A stretch of DNA of 53,504 nt from Nocardioides sp. SYSU D00038 (GTDB lineage Bacteria > Actinomycetota > Actinomycetes > Propionibacteriales > Nocardioidaceae): assembly GCF_016924665.1 (NCBI RefSeq), contig NZ_JAFFJT010000011.1, positions 1 through 53,504 on the forward strand, in the 5' to 3' direction. Positions 18,684 through 27,420 of the stretch are shown here, piece by piece (position 1 is the stretch's first letter; every line of letters starts with the position of its first letter). A program made the position numbers and the translations under genes. The notes beneath the pieces are model-generated. The model saw nothing but the letters and a program-made list of their open reading frames with translations. It did not search any database and was not told the origin of the DNA.

Positions 18684-19292
18684 ATGCGCTCGCGACTGCT
18701 CGTGCTCCTGCTGGTCCTGGTCGGTCTGGCGGGGGCCGGCTGCAGCGACCTCGGCGGCACCGACGGCAAGGGCTACGACGAGGGCACGGGACGGATCTTC
18801 CAGATCCCCGAGGACGAGCGCGGCGACCCGGTCGAGGCGGTCGGCACCACCGTGGGTGGCGAGCCGATCGACATCGCCGACTACCGCGGCAAGGTGGTCG
18901 TGGTGAACGTCTGGGGCGCCTGGTGCGTGGAGTGCCGCAAGGAGATGCCACTGCTCACCGACTGGGCGAGCGAGAACGAGGGCGACGACGTCGCGCTGGT
19001 CGGCGTCAACGTCCGCGACAACGGCGTGGAGACCGCGGCCTCCTTCGAGCGCACCCAGGGCATGGAGTTCCCGTCGTTCTTCGACCCCGGCAGCACGGTG
19101 CTGCTGGAGTTCAGCGACAAGATCAACCCGCGCACCATCCCCGCGACCGCGCTGCTCGACCGGCAGGGCCGCCTCGGCGCGCTGATCTTCGGCGCGATCC
19201 CCGGCCGGGCCACGCTGGGCGACCTGGTCGAGGACCTGCTGGCCGAGGACGTGCCCACCGAGGGGCAGACCGGGCAGCCCGCCGATGGGTGA
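18684..19292 (+). CDS. TlpA/ResA-like thiol-disulfide lipoprotein
   Basis: 202 aa. Lipoprotein signal peptide ending in LAGAGCSD (lipobox Cys near residue 20). Thioredoxin fold with active site GAWCVECRKEMPLL near residue 78 and cis-Pro in TIPATALLD. Expected outside the membrane, keeping apocytochrome c heme-binding cysteines reduced; electrons would come from the CcdA protein encoded next, whose start lies inside this gene. Confidence 0.9.
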   Translation: MRSRLLVLLLVLVGLAGAGCSDLGGTDGKGYDEGTGRIFQIPEDERGDPVEAVGTTVGGEPIDIADYRGKVVVVNVWGAWCVECRKEMPLLTDWASENEGDDVALVGVNVRDNGVETAASFERTQGMEFPSFFDPGSTVLLEFSDKINPRTIPATALLDRQGRLGALIFGAIPGRATLGDLVEDLLAEDVPTEGQTGQPADG

Positions 19293-20037
19293 GTGGTTCG
19301 GCGAGAACGTCGCCTCCGGCTCGCTGGTGCTGGCCGTCCCGCTCGCGCTGGTGGCCGGCCTGGTGTCGTTCTTCTCGCCCTGCGTGATCCCGCTGCTGCC
19401 CGGCTACCTCTCCTACGCCACCGGCCTCTCCGGCGCCGACGTCGCCTCGGGCGAGGCCAAGCGCGGCCGGATGCTCGCCGGGGCGCTGCTCTTCGTGGCC
19501 GGCTTCTCGGCGGTCTTCGTGACCCTGGGCGTCGCCAGCTCGAGCGTCGTGCGCTGGCTCGACGTCAACCGCACCACCTTCAACGTCGTGCTCGGCGTCC
19601 TCGCGATCGTGCTCGGCCTGGCCTTCATGGGGCTGGTGCCGCTGCTCCAGCGCGACGTGCGCATCCACAAGGTGCCCGCGGTGGGGCTGGCCGCCGCGCC
19701 GCTGCTCGGCTTCCTGTTCGGGCTCGGCTGGACGCCGTGCGTCGGCCCCACGCTCGGCGTGATCCTCGGGCTGGCGTTCAACGAGAGCTCGCTGCGCGCG
19801 GGCATCCTGCTGGCGGCGTACTCCGCGGGGCTGGGGGTGCCGTTCGTCGTCGCCGCCCTGGCCTGGCGCCGGGCGATGACCGCGGTGGCGTTCGTGCGCC
19901 GCCACCAGCGCGCGGTGTCGGTCTTCGGTGGCGTGATGCTGATCGTGGTCGGCCTGCTGCTGCTCACCGGCTGGTGGGACCAGGCGGTCGCCTGGATGCA
20001 GGTGCAGCTCGCCGACTACTGGACGGTCGGCCTGTGA
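19285..20037 (+). CDS. ccdA: cytochrome c biogenesis protein CcdA
   Basis: 250-aa membrane protein with about six hydrophobic segments. The two redox cysteines are in FFSPCVIPLLPGYLSY (TM1) and FGLGWTPCVGPTLG (TM4), with the typical Pro-Cys context. It carries electrons across the membrane to the TlpA-like protein. The ATG lies 8 bases inside the upstream gene and its stop overlaps resB (GTGA). Confidence 0.94.
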   Translation: MGEWFGENVASGSLVLAVPLALVAGLVSFFSPCVIPLLPGYLSYATGLSGADVASGEAKRGRMLAGALLFVAGFSAVFVTLGVASSSVVRWLDVNRTTFNVVLGVLAIVLGLAFMGLVPLLQRDVRIHKVPAVGLAAAPLLGFLFGLGWTPCVGPTLGVILGLAFNESSLRAGILLAAYSAGLGVPFVVAALAWRRAMTAVAFVRRHQRAVSVFGGVMLIVVGLLLLTGWWDQAVAWMQVQLADYWTVGL

Positions 20038-21611
20038 CCCAGACCCCGGACGCGCGCACCGAGCGCACCGACCGGCGTGCCGGCGAGCTCACCCCTCGCG
20101 AGCTGCTGCGCTGGGCGTGGCGCCAGCTGACCTCGATGCGCACCGCGCTGATCCTGCTGCTCCTGCTCGCCCTGGCCGCGGTGCCGGGGTCGGTCATCCC
20201 CCAGGAGAACCTCGACTCGCTCGAGACCAGCCGCTGGCGCGAGGCGCACCCCACCCTCGCCCCGATCTACGACCGCCTCGGCCTGTTCGACGTCTACGGC
20301 TCGGTGTGGTTCGCGGCCGTCTACATCCTGCTGATGGTCTCGCTGATCGGTTGCATCCTGCCGCGCACCTGGGTCTACCTGCGGGCGATCCGAGCCGAGC
20401 CGCCCCGCGCCCCGCGCAACCTCGAGCGGCTGCCCGACCACGCGTCGTACGACACCGACCTGGGGGGCGAGGCCGTGCTCACCCGCGCCCGCGCGGTGCT
20501 GCGCGAGCGCGGCTACCGGGTGCGGGCCGCGGCCGACGGCGACGACGCGGTGAGCGCCGAGCGCGGCTACCTGCGCGAGGTGGGCAACCTGCTGTTCCAC
20601 CTGTCGGTGGTGGTGGTGCTGGTGGGCTTCGCCATGGGTGGGCTCTTCGGCTACAAGGGCGGGATGATCGTGGTGGTCGGCACCCCGGTCGCCAACACCC
20701 CGAACTCCTACGACGACCTGGTGCCCGGCACGCTGTTCCAGGCCGAGGACATGGACCCGTTCGTCTTCACCGTCGACGACTTCGACGTCGAGTGGATCGA
20801 GGACGGCCCGGGCATCGGCACCTCGCGCGGCTTCGCCTCCCACCTCACCTACCGGGAGCGCGACGGCGAGGAGAAGGAGTACCGGCTGCGCGTCAACCAC
20901 CCGCTCAAGGTGGGGTCGACCGAGCTGTTCCTCATCGGGCACGGCTACGCGCCGGTGATCACCGTGCGCGACGGCGAGGGCAACATCGCCTACTCCGGTC
21001 CCACGATCTTCCTGCCGCAGGGCCCCGACCTGCTGTCGTTCGGCGTGGTCAAGGCTCCGGACGCCCGGCCCGAGCAGATCGGCCTCGACGGGTTGTTCTT
21101 CCCGACGTTCGTGATGACGCCCGACGGCGACCTCACCAACGTGCCCGGCCGGCCCCGCAACCCGCTGCTGTCGATGTCGGTCTACCGCGGTGACCTCGAC
21201 ATGGACGCCGCCGACTCCACGTCGCAGTCGGTCTACGTGCTCGACACCTCCAAGGCCACCAAGGTCGAGGGCGAGGACGGCAAGGACCTGCGGCTGGACC
21301 TCTCGCCGGGCGAGACCGCCGAGCTCCCCGACGGCCTGGGCAGCGTGACGTTCGAGCGGGTCGTCGACTGGAACCGGATCCAGATCAGCCAGACGCCGGG
21401 CAAGCGGATCGCGCTCGCCGGGGTGGTCTTGGCGCTGGTCGGGCTGCTGGGCTCGCTGTTCATCCGGCCCCGCCGGGTCTGGGTGCGGGCCGTCGCGGGG
21501 GGTGGGGGCACACTGGTGACGGTGGCCGCCCTCGACCGCACCGGCGGCGGCGACGTGACGACCGTGATCGAGGAGCTCGTCGAGGCCCTCGCCGAGGAGG
21601 AGAAGACGTGA
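20034..21611 (+). CDS. resB: cytochrome c biogenesis protein ResB
   Basis: 525 aa. TM segments at about residues 35-55 (ALILLLLLALAAVPGSVIPQ), 90-110 (SVWFAAVYILLMVSLIGCILPRT), 185-210 and near the C-terminus (GKRIALAGVVLALVGLLGSLFI), with a large extracytoplasmic domain between the last two. Family features: PGSVIPQ, LPRTWVYL, GNLLFHLSVVVVLVGFAMGGLFGYKG, FTVDDFDVEW. Partner of CcsB in the System II heme lyase. GTG start coupled to ccdA. Confidence 0.92.
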   Translation: MTQTPDARTERTDRRAGELTPRELLRWAWRQLTSMRTALILLLLLALAAVPGSVIPQENLDSLETSRWREAHPTLAPIYDRLGLFDVYGSVWFAAVYILLMVSLIGCILPRTWVYLRAIRAEPPRAPRNLERLPDHASYDTDLGGEAVLTRARAVLRERGYRVRAAADGDDAVSAERGYLREVGNLLFHLSVVVVLVGFAMGGLFGYKGGMIVVVGTPVANTPNSYDDLVPGTLFQAEDMDPFVFTVDDFDVEWIEDGPGIGTSRGFASHLTYRERDGEEKEYRLRVNHPLKVGSTELFLIGHGYAPVITVRDGEGNIAYSGPTIFLPQGPDLLSFGVVKAPDARPEQIGLDGLFFPTFVMTPDGDLTNVPGRPRNPLLSMSVYRGDLDMDAADSTSQSVYVLDTSKATKVEGEDGKDLRLDLSPGETAELPDGLGSVTFERVVDWNRIQISQTPGKRIALAGVVLALVGLLGSLFIRPRRVWVRAVAGGGGTLVTVAALDRTGGGDVTTVIEELVEALAEEEKT

Positions 21612-22591
21612 GCGACGCCGACTGGAGCGCGCTGAGCAACACCGCGATCGCGGTGGCCGGAGGGCTGTACTTCCTGGCCCTGGTCGCCCACCTGGTCGAG
21701 TGGTCGGCGCTCGCCGGCCGCCGGCAGCACGAGACGGCCACCACCGAGGCCGCCGAGGGTGGCGGCGTCGCGGTCGCCACCGGCCCTGCGGACGACCTCG
21801 GGTCCGGCAGCGACCGGGAGGAGCGGGTGGCGCGGTTCGCCCGGATCGGCCTGGCCGTGACCGTCCTGGCCCTGGTCGCCCACCTCGTGGCGCTGGTCGC
21901 TCGCGGGCTGGCCGCCGACCCCAACCGGGTGCCGTGGGGCAACATGTACGAGTTCACGATGGCCGGCACGTTCGTCGTGGCGGCCGGCTACGTCGGGCTC
22001 TACCGCCGGTTCCGGCTGGCCTGGATGGCGCCCCTGGTCGTGGGCCTGGTCGTCACCCTGCTGATGGTGGCGGTGATCTGGCTCTACAACCCGGTCGGCC
22101 CGCTCAGCGACTCGCTGAACTCGCCGTGGCTGGTGATCCACGTGGTCTCCGCGGTGCTCGCGACCGGTGCGTTCACCCTCGGCGGGATCCTCTCGGCGAC
22201 GTACCTCGTCAAGATGCGCCGCCCCGTGGGGCCGATCATGTCGCGGGTCCCGGAGCTGGCGGCGCTCGACCGCACGGCGTACCGCATCCACGCCTTCGCC
22301 TTCCCGGTGTGGACCTTCGCGGTGCTCATCACCGGTCCGATCTGGGCCCACCAGGCGTGGTCGTCGTACTGGAACTGGGACCCCAAGGAGGTGTGGGCGT
22401 TCATCACCTGGGTCGTCTACGCCGCCTACCTCCACGCCCGCTCCACCGCCGGTTGGAAGGGCCGCAACGCCGCGCTGCTGGCGCTGGTCGGCATGGCGAC
22501 GCTGTGGTTCAACTTCATCGGCATCAACTACTTCTCGACCACGAGCCAGCACTCCTACGCCGACGCGGCGGCCGTGGTCGAGCGGCCGTAG
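21608..22591 (+). CDS. ccsB: cytochrome c biogenesis protein CcsB/CcsA (ResC)
   Basis: 327 aa, about eight TM segments. Heme-handling signature of the CcsA family: GPIWAHQAWSSYWNWDPKEVWAFITW, with flanking His residues (WLVIHVVSAVL, YLHARSTAGW). Moves heme across the membrane and attaches it to apocytochrome c with ResB. GTG start overlaps resB stop. Last gene of the hemL-ccsB run; the next gene has its own promoter. Confidence 0.94.
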   Translation: MSDADWSALSNTAIAVAGGLYFLALVAHLVEWSALAGRRQHETATTEAAEGGGVAVATGPADDLGSGSDREERVARFARIGLAVTVLALVAHLVALVARGLAADPNRVPWGNMYEFTMAGTFVVAAGYVGLYRRFRLAWMAPLVVGLVVTLLMVAVIWLYNPVGPLSDSLNSPWLVIHVVSAVLATGAFTLGGILSATYLVKMRRPVGPIMSRVPELAALDRTAYRIHAFAFPVWTFAVLITGPIWAHQAWSSYWNWDPKEVWAFITWVVYAAYLHARSTAGWKGRNAALLALVGMATLWFNFIGINYFSTTSQHSYADAAAVVERP

Positions 22592-22621
22592 CGGCGCCGC
22601 AGCACTCCTGTCACTCCCGCG

Positions 22622-22668
22622 AATGCCCCGTCCGGGCCATGGTCACCACGACGGGCGCTGCCTAGTCT
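22622..22668 (+). promoter_or_regulatory. array promoter module, copy 1
   Basis: Conserved box AATGCCCCGT-CC-GGGCCATGGTC (22622-22644) followed 18 bp later by TAGTCT (22663-22668). The same box and a TAGnCT hexamer recur before the next three paralogues at nearly the same spacing. ATGGTC sits where a -35 would be; GCCC-N5-GGGC within the box is an inverted repeat that could bind a regulator. Confidence 0.6.
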
Positions 22669-22705
22669 CCGAGGGTTGTACCCCACTACCCGAGGAGCTA
22701 CCTCC

Positions 22706-23737
22706 ATGAAGCACCGCACCATCGCTCGGACGATGGCCCTGGCGGCGTCGTCGACGCTGGCCTTCGGCGTCCTGAGCGCCGTGGCCGCACCCGCCCAGGC
22801 CGCCCCGGTCATCACCGACGGCTACATCTACTCGGTGGGTTCCGCGGGCAACATGTCCGGCGACTGCGCCGAGTCGGTGCCCTCGACCAGCCAGAACCAG
22901 GACTTCGTCACCGACAGCGAGACCCGCTCCGCCTCGCACAGCCACGACGCCACCGTGACCAACAACGCCGCGCCTGCGGAGGTGACCACCGTCCACAGTC
23001 GGCAGTCCGGCACCGCCCGGGTCACGGCGGCGGGCGGCAGTCTGCGATCGGTGGACTTCAAGGTCACCGGCGAGCAGTCGATGTCCGTCCCTGCCGGCCA
23101 GCTGTGCGACACCAGCTTGCGCGGAGAGACCGACCTCTACTTCGAGTTCAAGATCGCTCGGGCAGGTTGGCTGACCATCGACACGACCTCGCGTGGATTC
23201 ACCTACTCGGAGGCTTGGATCGAACGCGACGACTCTCCCGAGCAGGAGGAGCAGGACACCTGGTCGGAGTTCGACGTCTTCGACAACACCAGTCGGGTGT
23301 TCCTGCCGGTCGGTGAGTACGAGTTCTACGCCGAGTTCGAGGCTCGTCGTTTCGCCTCGGGCGGGAGCTTCGCGACGAAGCGGTCGGCCGCCACGGTGTC
23401 CGCGCGGTTCGTGCCGGGCGGGGAGGCTCCGGCGGCGGCACAGGGTGGCGGCAAGGCGTTCGTGGACCTGCCGGTCGCTCGTGACTGCGCGGGCAACGCG
23501 GTGACTGCGACGTTCAAGAAGCCGGCGAAGAAGGTCGCGAAGGCGACGTTCTTCGTCAACGGCAAGAAGCGCAAGACGGTCAACAGCGCCAAGAAGGGCA
23601 AGACCGTCAAGCTCGGCAGCCTGGTCGACGCCAAGCCGGTGACGGTCAAGGCCGTGCTCAAGCTCGACCCGCCGCGCAAGGGCAAGAAGGGCAAGACCAA
23701 GACGGTCACCCGGTCCTACACCGCCTGTTCGGGCTGA
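22706..23737 (+). CDS. secreted paralogue 1 of a seven-member array, unknown function
   Basis: 343 aa. Signal peptide to about residue 32 (LSAVAAPAQA|AP). The N-terminal domain (about 35-250) is beta-rich with FEFKIARAGWLTIDTTSRGFTYSEAWIERDD and FLPVGEYEFYAEF, reminiscent of PPC/jelly-roll carbohydrate or wall-binding folds. The C-terminal domain (about 260-343) is Lys-rich: DCAGNAVTATFKKP, ATFFVNGKKRKTV, TVTRSYTACSG. Four Cys are shared by all members: one near residue 54, one in LCDTSLRG, one at the start and one at the end of the C-domain. Closest to paralogue 4. SD CGAGGAG upstream of the ATG. No enzyme motif seen. Confidence 0.85.
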   Translation: MKHRTIARTMALAASSTLAFGVLSAVAAPAQAAPVITDGYIYSVGSAGNMSGDCAESVPSTSQNQDFVTDSETRSASHSHDATVTNNAAPAEVTTVHSRQSGTARVTAAGGSLRSVDFKVTGEQSMSVPAGQLCDTSLRGETDLYFEFKIARAGWLTIDTTSRGFTYSEAWIERDDSPEQEEQDTWSEFDVFDNTSRVFLPVGEYEFYAEFEARRFASGGSFATKRSAATVSARFVPGGEAPAAAQGGGKAFVDLPVARDCAGNAVTATFKKPAKKVAKATFFVNGKKRKTVNSAKKGKTVKLGSLVDAKPVTVKAVLKLDPPRKGKKGKTKTVTRSYTACSG

Positions 23738-23755
23738 TAAGAGCCGGACCAGCGT

Positions 23756-23789
23756 CGTGGGTCGTCCTCGTTGTCAGGGGCGGCCCACG
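23756..23789 (+). terminator. hairpin after paralogue 1
   Basis: CGTGGGTCGTCC and GGGCGGCCCACG pair with G-U pairs. The same hairpin recurs after paralogues 2 and 3 with changes that keep or improve pairing. Confidence 0.6.
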
Positions 23790-23805
23790 GTCACGTCTGC
23801 CAGGC

Positions 23806-23853
23806 AATGCCCCGTCTGGGCCATGGTCGCGTTCGCCCGGCTTTACCTAGGCT
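23806..23853 (+). promoter_or_regulatory. array promoter module, copy 2
   Basis: AATGCCCCGT-CT-GGGCCATGGTC at 23806-23828 and TAGGCT at 23848-23853, spacer 19 bp. Confidence 0.6.
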
Positions 23854-23896
23854 GGCGCGGTCAACCGACGACCCACTGCGAGGAGCACCTCACCCC

Positions 23897-24943
23897 ATGA
23901 AGCACCCCATCCTGGCCCGCCTCGGGATCGGCACGGCCTCGGCCGCGCTCACCCTCGGCGTCCTCAGTGCCGTGGCAGCCGCGCCGGCCCACGCCGACCC
24001 GGTCATCACCGACGGCGAGCTCGACACCTACGCCACGGCGTACAAGCAGGGCGGCGCGTCCTGCACGCAGACCGCCCCTGACGTCGACATCGACAAGAAC
24101 TTCAGCGCGAGCGACAACCAGACCCTCACCAACGGCCACAGCTACACGGGCGCCGTGGTCAACGACAACGACGCGTCCGACCGGACCGACGTGGTCAGCC
24201 AGCAGAGCGGTTCGATCAAGGTGGCCACCGCCGGTGGCAGCTTCGCGTCGGCCGACTTCCGCACCAATGGGCGGTTCAGCTTGACCGCTGCGAAGGGCGC
24301 GGCCCAGGCGTGCAACACCTATGCCTACGCCTACATCGAGACCGAGTTCGAGTTCAAGATCGCGCAGGCCGGCTGGTTCACGGTCGACATGGCCAGCAAG
24401 GGCTACAACTACGTCGAGGCCTACATCGAGGTCGAGAACCAGCCCGGCCCCGACACCGACCAGGACCACTACTCCGAGTTCGAGAACCACACCGGCACCG
24501 ACCGGGTCTGGCTGCCGGCCGGTGAGTACCGCTTCTACGCGGAGACCTACCGCAACCAGTACGCGGTCCACGGCAACGTCTCCAAGACCATGACCGCCCG
24601 GATCACCGCCAGCTTCGTCCCCGGCGGCGCGGCCCCCGCCGCGGCACAGGGTGGCGGCAAGGCGTTCGTCGACCTGCCCGCCGCTCGTGACTGCGCGGCC
24701 AACGCGGTGACCGCGACGTTCAAGAAGCCGGCCAAGAAGGTCGCGAAGGCGACGTTCTACGTCAACGGCAAGAAGCGCAAGACGGTCAACAGCGCCAAGA
24801 AGGGCAAGACCGTCAAGCTCGGCAGCCTGGTCGACGCCAAGCCGGTGACGGTCAAGGCGGTGCTCAAGCTCGACCCGCCGCGCAAGGGCAAGAAGGGCAA
24901 GACCAAGACGGTCACCCGGTCCTACACCGCCTGTTCGGGCTGA
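23897..24943 (+). CDS. secreted paralogue 2, unknown function
   Basis: 348 aa. Signal peptide ends near AAPAHA|DPVITDGE. The N-domain has FEFKIAQAGWFTVDMASKGYNYVEAYIEVEN and WLPAGEYRFYAET; the C-domain ends TVTRSYTACSG. Very close to paralogue 3 over its whole length and exactly 1200 bp upstream of it, start to start. An in-frame extension to 23771 is rejected because it would bury the signal peptide and the AGGAG upstream of ATG 23897. One C-domain difference: DCAANAV replaces DCAGNAV. Confidence 0.85.
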   Translation: MKHPILARLGIGTASAALTLGVLSAVAAAPAHADPVITDGELDTYATAYKQGGASCTQTAPDVDIDKNFSASDNQTLTNGHSYTGAVVNDNDASDRTDVVSQQSGSIKVATAGGSFASADFRTNGRFSLTAAKGAAQACNTYAYAYIETEFEFKIAQAGWFTVDMASKGYNYVEAYIEVENQPGPDTDQDHYSEFENHTGTDRVWLPAGEYRFYAETYRNQYAVHGNVSKTMTARITASFVPGGAAPAAAQGGGKAFVDLPAARDCAANAVTATFKKPAKKVAKATFYVNGKKRKTVNSAKKGKTVKLGSLVDAKPVTVKAVLKLDPPRKGKKGKTKTVTRSYTACSG

Positions 24944-24961
24944 GGGGCACCGGACCAGCGT

Positions 24962-24995
24962 CGTGGGCCGCCCTCGTTGTCGGGGGCGGCCCACG
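24962..24995 (+). terminator. hairpin after paralogue 2
   Basis: CGTGGGCCGCC and GGCGGCCCACG pair perfectly over 11 bp around a 12-base loop. Confidence 0.65.
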
Positions 24996-25009
24996 GTCGC
25001 GTGACGGGC

Positions 25010-25056
25010 AATGCCCCGTCTGGGCCATGGTCGCGCCCAGCGGCTTTACCTAGGCT
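25010..25056 (+). promoter_or_regulatory. array promoter module, copy 3
   Basis: AATGCCCCGT-CT-GGGCCATGGTC at 25010-25032 and TAGGCT at 25051-25056, spacer 18 bp. Confidence 0.6.
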
Positions 25057-25096
25057 GGCGCGGTCAACCTACTCTCTGCGAGGAGCACCTCACCCC

Positions 25097-26143
25097 ATGA
25101 AGCACCCCATTCTGGCCCGCCTCGGGATCGGCACGGCCTCGGCCGCGCTCACCCTCGGTGCCATCAGTGCCGTGGCGACCCCGGCCCACGCCGACCCGGT
25201 CATCACCGACGGCGAGATCGACACCTACGCCACGGCGTACAAGCAGAACAACGCAGCGGCGTGCACCGCGACCAGCCCCTCGGCCAACAGCAGCAAGGAC
25301 TTCACCACGAGCGACAACCAGACCCTCACCCTCGGTCACAGCTACACGGGCGCCGTGGTCAACGACAACGACGCGTCCGACCGGACCGACGTGGTCAGCC
25401 GGCAGAACGGCTCGATGAAGGTGGCGACCCTGGGCGGCAACTTCGCGTCGGCCGACTTCCGCACCAACGGACGATTCAGCATGACGGCCGCGAAGGGCGC
25501 GGCCCAGGGGTGCGACACCTATGCCTACGGCTACATCGAGACCGACTTCAACTTCAAGATCGCGCAGGCCGGCTGGTTCACGGTCGACATGGCCAGCAAG
25601 GGCTACAACTACGTCGAGGCCTACATCGAGGTCGAGAACCAGTCCGGTCCCGACACCGACCAGGACCACTACTCCGAGTTCGAGAACCACACCGGCACCG
25701 ACCGGGTATGGCTGCCGGCCGGTGAGTACCGCTTCTACGCGGAGACCTACCGCGACCACCGCGCCACCCAGGGCAACATCGTCAGGGACATGAGCGCCCG
25801 GATCACGGCCAGCTTCGTCCCGGGCGGCGCAGCCCCGGCCGCGGCACAGGGTGGCGGCAAGGCGTTCGTGGACCTGCCGGCCGCTCGTGACTGCGCGGGC
25901 AACGCGGTGACCGCGACGTTCAAGAAGCCGGCGAAGAAGGTCGCGAAGGCGACGTTCTACGTCAACGGCAAGAAGCGCAAGACGGTCAACAGCGCCAAGA
26001 AGGGCAAGACCGTCAAGCTCGGCAGCCTGGTCGACGCCAAGGCGGTGACGGTCAAGGCCGTGCTCAAGCTCGACCCGCCGCGCAAGGGCAAGCCCGGCAA
26101 GACCAAGACGGTCACCCGGTCCTACACCGCCTGCTCCGGCTGA
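25097..26143 (+). CDS. secreted paralogue 3, unknown function
   Basis: 348 aa, near-duplicate of paralogue 2 including its upstream module. Signal peptide ends near VATPAHA|DPV. Differences from paralogue 2 cluster in two patches: around the first Cys (NNAAACTATSPSANSSKD) and near residue 240 (DHRATQGNIVRDMSA), both probably surface loops, while the domain core and the C-domain are almost unchanged. KGKPGKTK replaces KGKKGKTK near the end, as in paralogue 4. The same AGGAG ribosome-binding context precedes the ATG. Confidence 0.85.
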   Translation: MKHPILARLGIGTASAALTLGAISAVATPAHADPVITDGEIDTYATAYKQNNAAACTATSPSANSSKDFTTSDNQTLTLGHSYTGAVVNDNDASDRTDVVSRQNGSMKVATLGGNFASADFRTNGRFSMTAAKGAAQGCDTYAYGYIETDFNFKIAQAGWFTVDMASKGYNYVEAYIEVENQSGPDTDQDHYSEFENHTGTDRVWLPAGEYRFYAETYRDHRATQGNIVRDMSARITASFVPGGAAPAAAQGGGKAFVDLPAARDCAGNAVTATFKKPAKKVAKATFYVNGKKRKTVNSAKKGKTVKLGSLVDAKAVTVKAVLKLDPPRKGKPGKTKTVTRSYTACSG

Positions 26144-26161
26144 GGGGCACCGGACCAGCGT

Positions 26162-26195
26162 CGTGGGTCGCCCTCGTTGTCGGGGGCGGCCCACG
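26162..26195 (+). terminator. hairpin after paralogue 3
   Basis: CGTGGGTCGCC and GGCGGCCCACG pair with one G-U; same position as the hairpins after paralogues 1 and 2. Confidence 0.65.
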
Positions 26196-26209
26196 GTCGC
26201 GTGACGGGC

Positions 26210-26256
26210 AATGCCCCGTACGGGCCATGGTCGCGTCGGCGCGCGCACCCTAGGCT
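26210..26256 (+). promoter_or_regulatory. array promoter module, copy 4
   Basis: AATGCCCCGT-AC-GGGCCATGGTC at 26210-26232 and TAGGCT at 26251-26256, spacer 18 bp. Confidence 0.6.
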
Positions 26257-26287
26257 CCGTGGGTTCGTCCCACAACCAAGGAGCAAC

Positions 26288-27316
26288 ATGAAGCACCCCG
26301 TGCTCGGCCGCGCTGCGGCCCTCGTGGCGTCCGGCGCGCTCGGCCTCAGCATCGCCGCCGTCGCGCCCGCGGCTCACGCCGCCCCCGTCCTCACCAACGC
26401 CTACATCGAGTCCTCGGCCTCCGCGTCCAACCAGAGCGGCAACTGCACCGAGTCGGTGCCCTTCGCGGGCCAGGAGCAGGACTTCGTCACCGACAACGAG
26501 GCGCGATCGGCGGGGCACACCTACGACGCGACCGTGACCAACGACAACGTCCCGGCCGAGGTCACCACGGTCCACAGCCGCCAGGCCGGCACCGGTCGCG
26601 TCGCGGCGGCTGCGGGCAGCCTGCGCTCCGTGGACTTCAAGGTCACCGGGGATTACTCCATGTCCACCCCTGCCAACCAGCTCTGCGACACCCGCCTCCG
26701 GGGCTACACGGAGATCTACTTCGAGTTCAAGATCGCCCAGGCAGGGTGGCTGACCATCGACACGACCTCCCGCGGGTTCACCTTCGCGGAGGCCTGGATC
26801 GAGCGCAACGACAACGGGGACCAGCAGGAGCAGGACACCTGGTCGGAGTTCGACGTCTACGACAACACCAGCCGGGTGTTCCTGCCGGTCGGCGACTACG
26901 AGTTCTACGCGGAGTTCGAGGTCACCCGGGAAGCAGTGCGCGGGAGCGTCGCGTCGAAGAAGCTCACCGGCTCGGTCTCCGCCCAGTTCGTGCCCGGCGG
27001 CGCGGCTCCGGCCGCGGCGCAGGGTGGCGGCAAGGCGTTCGTGGACCTGCCGGCCGCTCGTGACTGCGCGGGCAACGCGGTGACTGCGACGTTCAAGAAG
27101 CCGGCGAAGAAGGTCGCGAAGGCGACGTTCTTCGTCAACGGCAAGAAGCGCACGACGGTCAAGAACGCCAAGAAGGGCAAGACCGTCAAGCTCGGCAGCC
27201 TGGTCGACGCCAAGCCGGTGACGGTCAAGGCCGTGCTCAAGCTCGACCCGCCGCGCAAGGGCAAGCCCGGCAAGACCAAGACGGTCACCCGGTCCTACAC
27301 CGCCTGCTCCGGCTGA
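26288..27316 (+). CDS. secreted paralogue 4, unknown function
   Basis: 342 aa. Signal peptide ends near APAAHA|APVLTNAY. The N-domain resembles paralogue 1 (FEFKIAQAGWLTIDTTSRGFTFAEAWIERND, FLPVGDYEFYAEF), while the C-domain DNA is nearly identical to that of paralogues 1-3 (KKRTTVKNAKKG is its only cluster of changes). So N-terminal subgroup and C-terminal sequence have different histories. ATG with AAGGAG seven bases upstream. Last member before the array is interrupted. Confidence 0.85.
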   Translation: MKHPVLGRAAALVASGALGLSIAAVAPAAHAAPVLTNAYIESSASASNQSGNCTESVPFAGQEQDFVTDNEARSAGHTYDATVTNDNVPAEVTTVHSRQAGTGRVAAAAGSLRSVDFKVTGDYSMSTPANQLCDTRLRGYTEIYFEFKIAQAGWLTIDTTSRGFTFAEAWIERNDNGDQQEQDTWSEFDVYDNTSRVFLPVGDYEFYAEFEVTREAVRGSVASKKLTGSVSAQFVPGGAAPAAAQGGGKAFVDLPAARDCAGNAVTATFKKPAKKVAKATFFVNGKKRTTVKNAKKGKTVKLGSLVDAKPVTVKAVLKLDPPRKGKPGKTKTVTRSYTACSG

Positions 27317-27345
27317 CCCACCTGCTCCACCACGATCGACCGCGT

Positions 27346-27374
27346 ACGGCGGCCCGGGGCTCCCGGGCCGCCGT
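27346..27374 (+). terminator. strong hairpin after paralogue 4
   Basis: ACGGCGGCCCGGG and CCCGGGCCGCCGT form a perfect 13-bp stem with a 3-base loop, 29 bp after the stop. It differs in sequence from the hairpins after paralogues 1-3. Confidence 0.75.
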
Positions 27375-27420
27375 TCGTGCGTCCGAGTGGTCCTCACTCG
27401 TTGCCCGGTGGGACGACAGC

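Noticed and set aside
22622..22644. Promoter box as a riboswitch or T-box
   Set aside because: It lies upstream of the likely -10, so it would not be transcribed; no long leader follows.
23771..23896. In-frame N-terminal extensions of paralogues 2, 3 and 4 starting in the upstream terminator hairpin (23771, 24977, 26177)
   Set aside because: The extensions read through the terminator and promoter module, would place the signal peptide internally, and ignore the AGGAG before each ATG. Their similarity only reflects duplication of the DNA.
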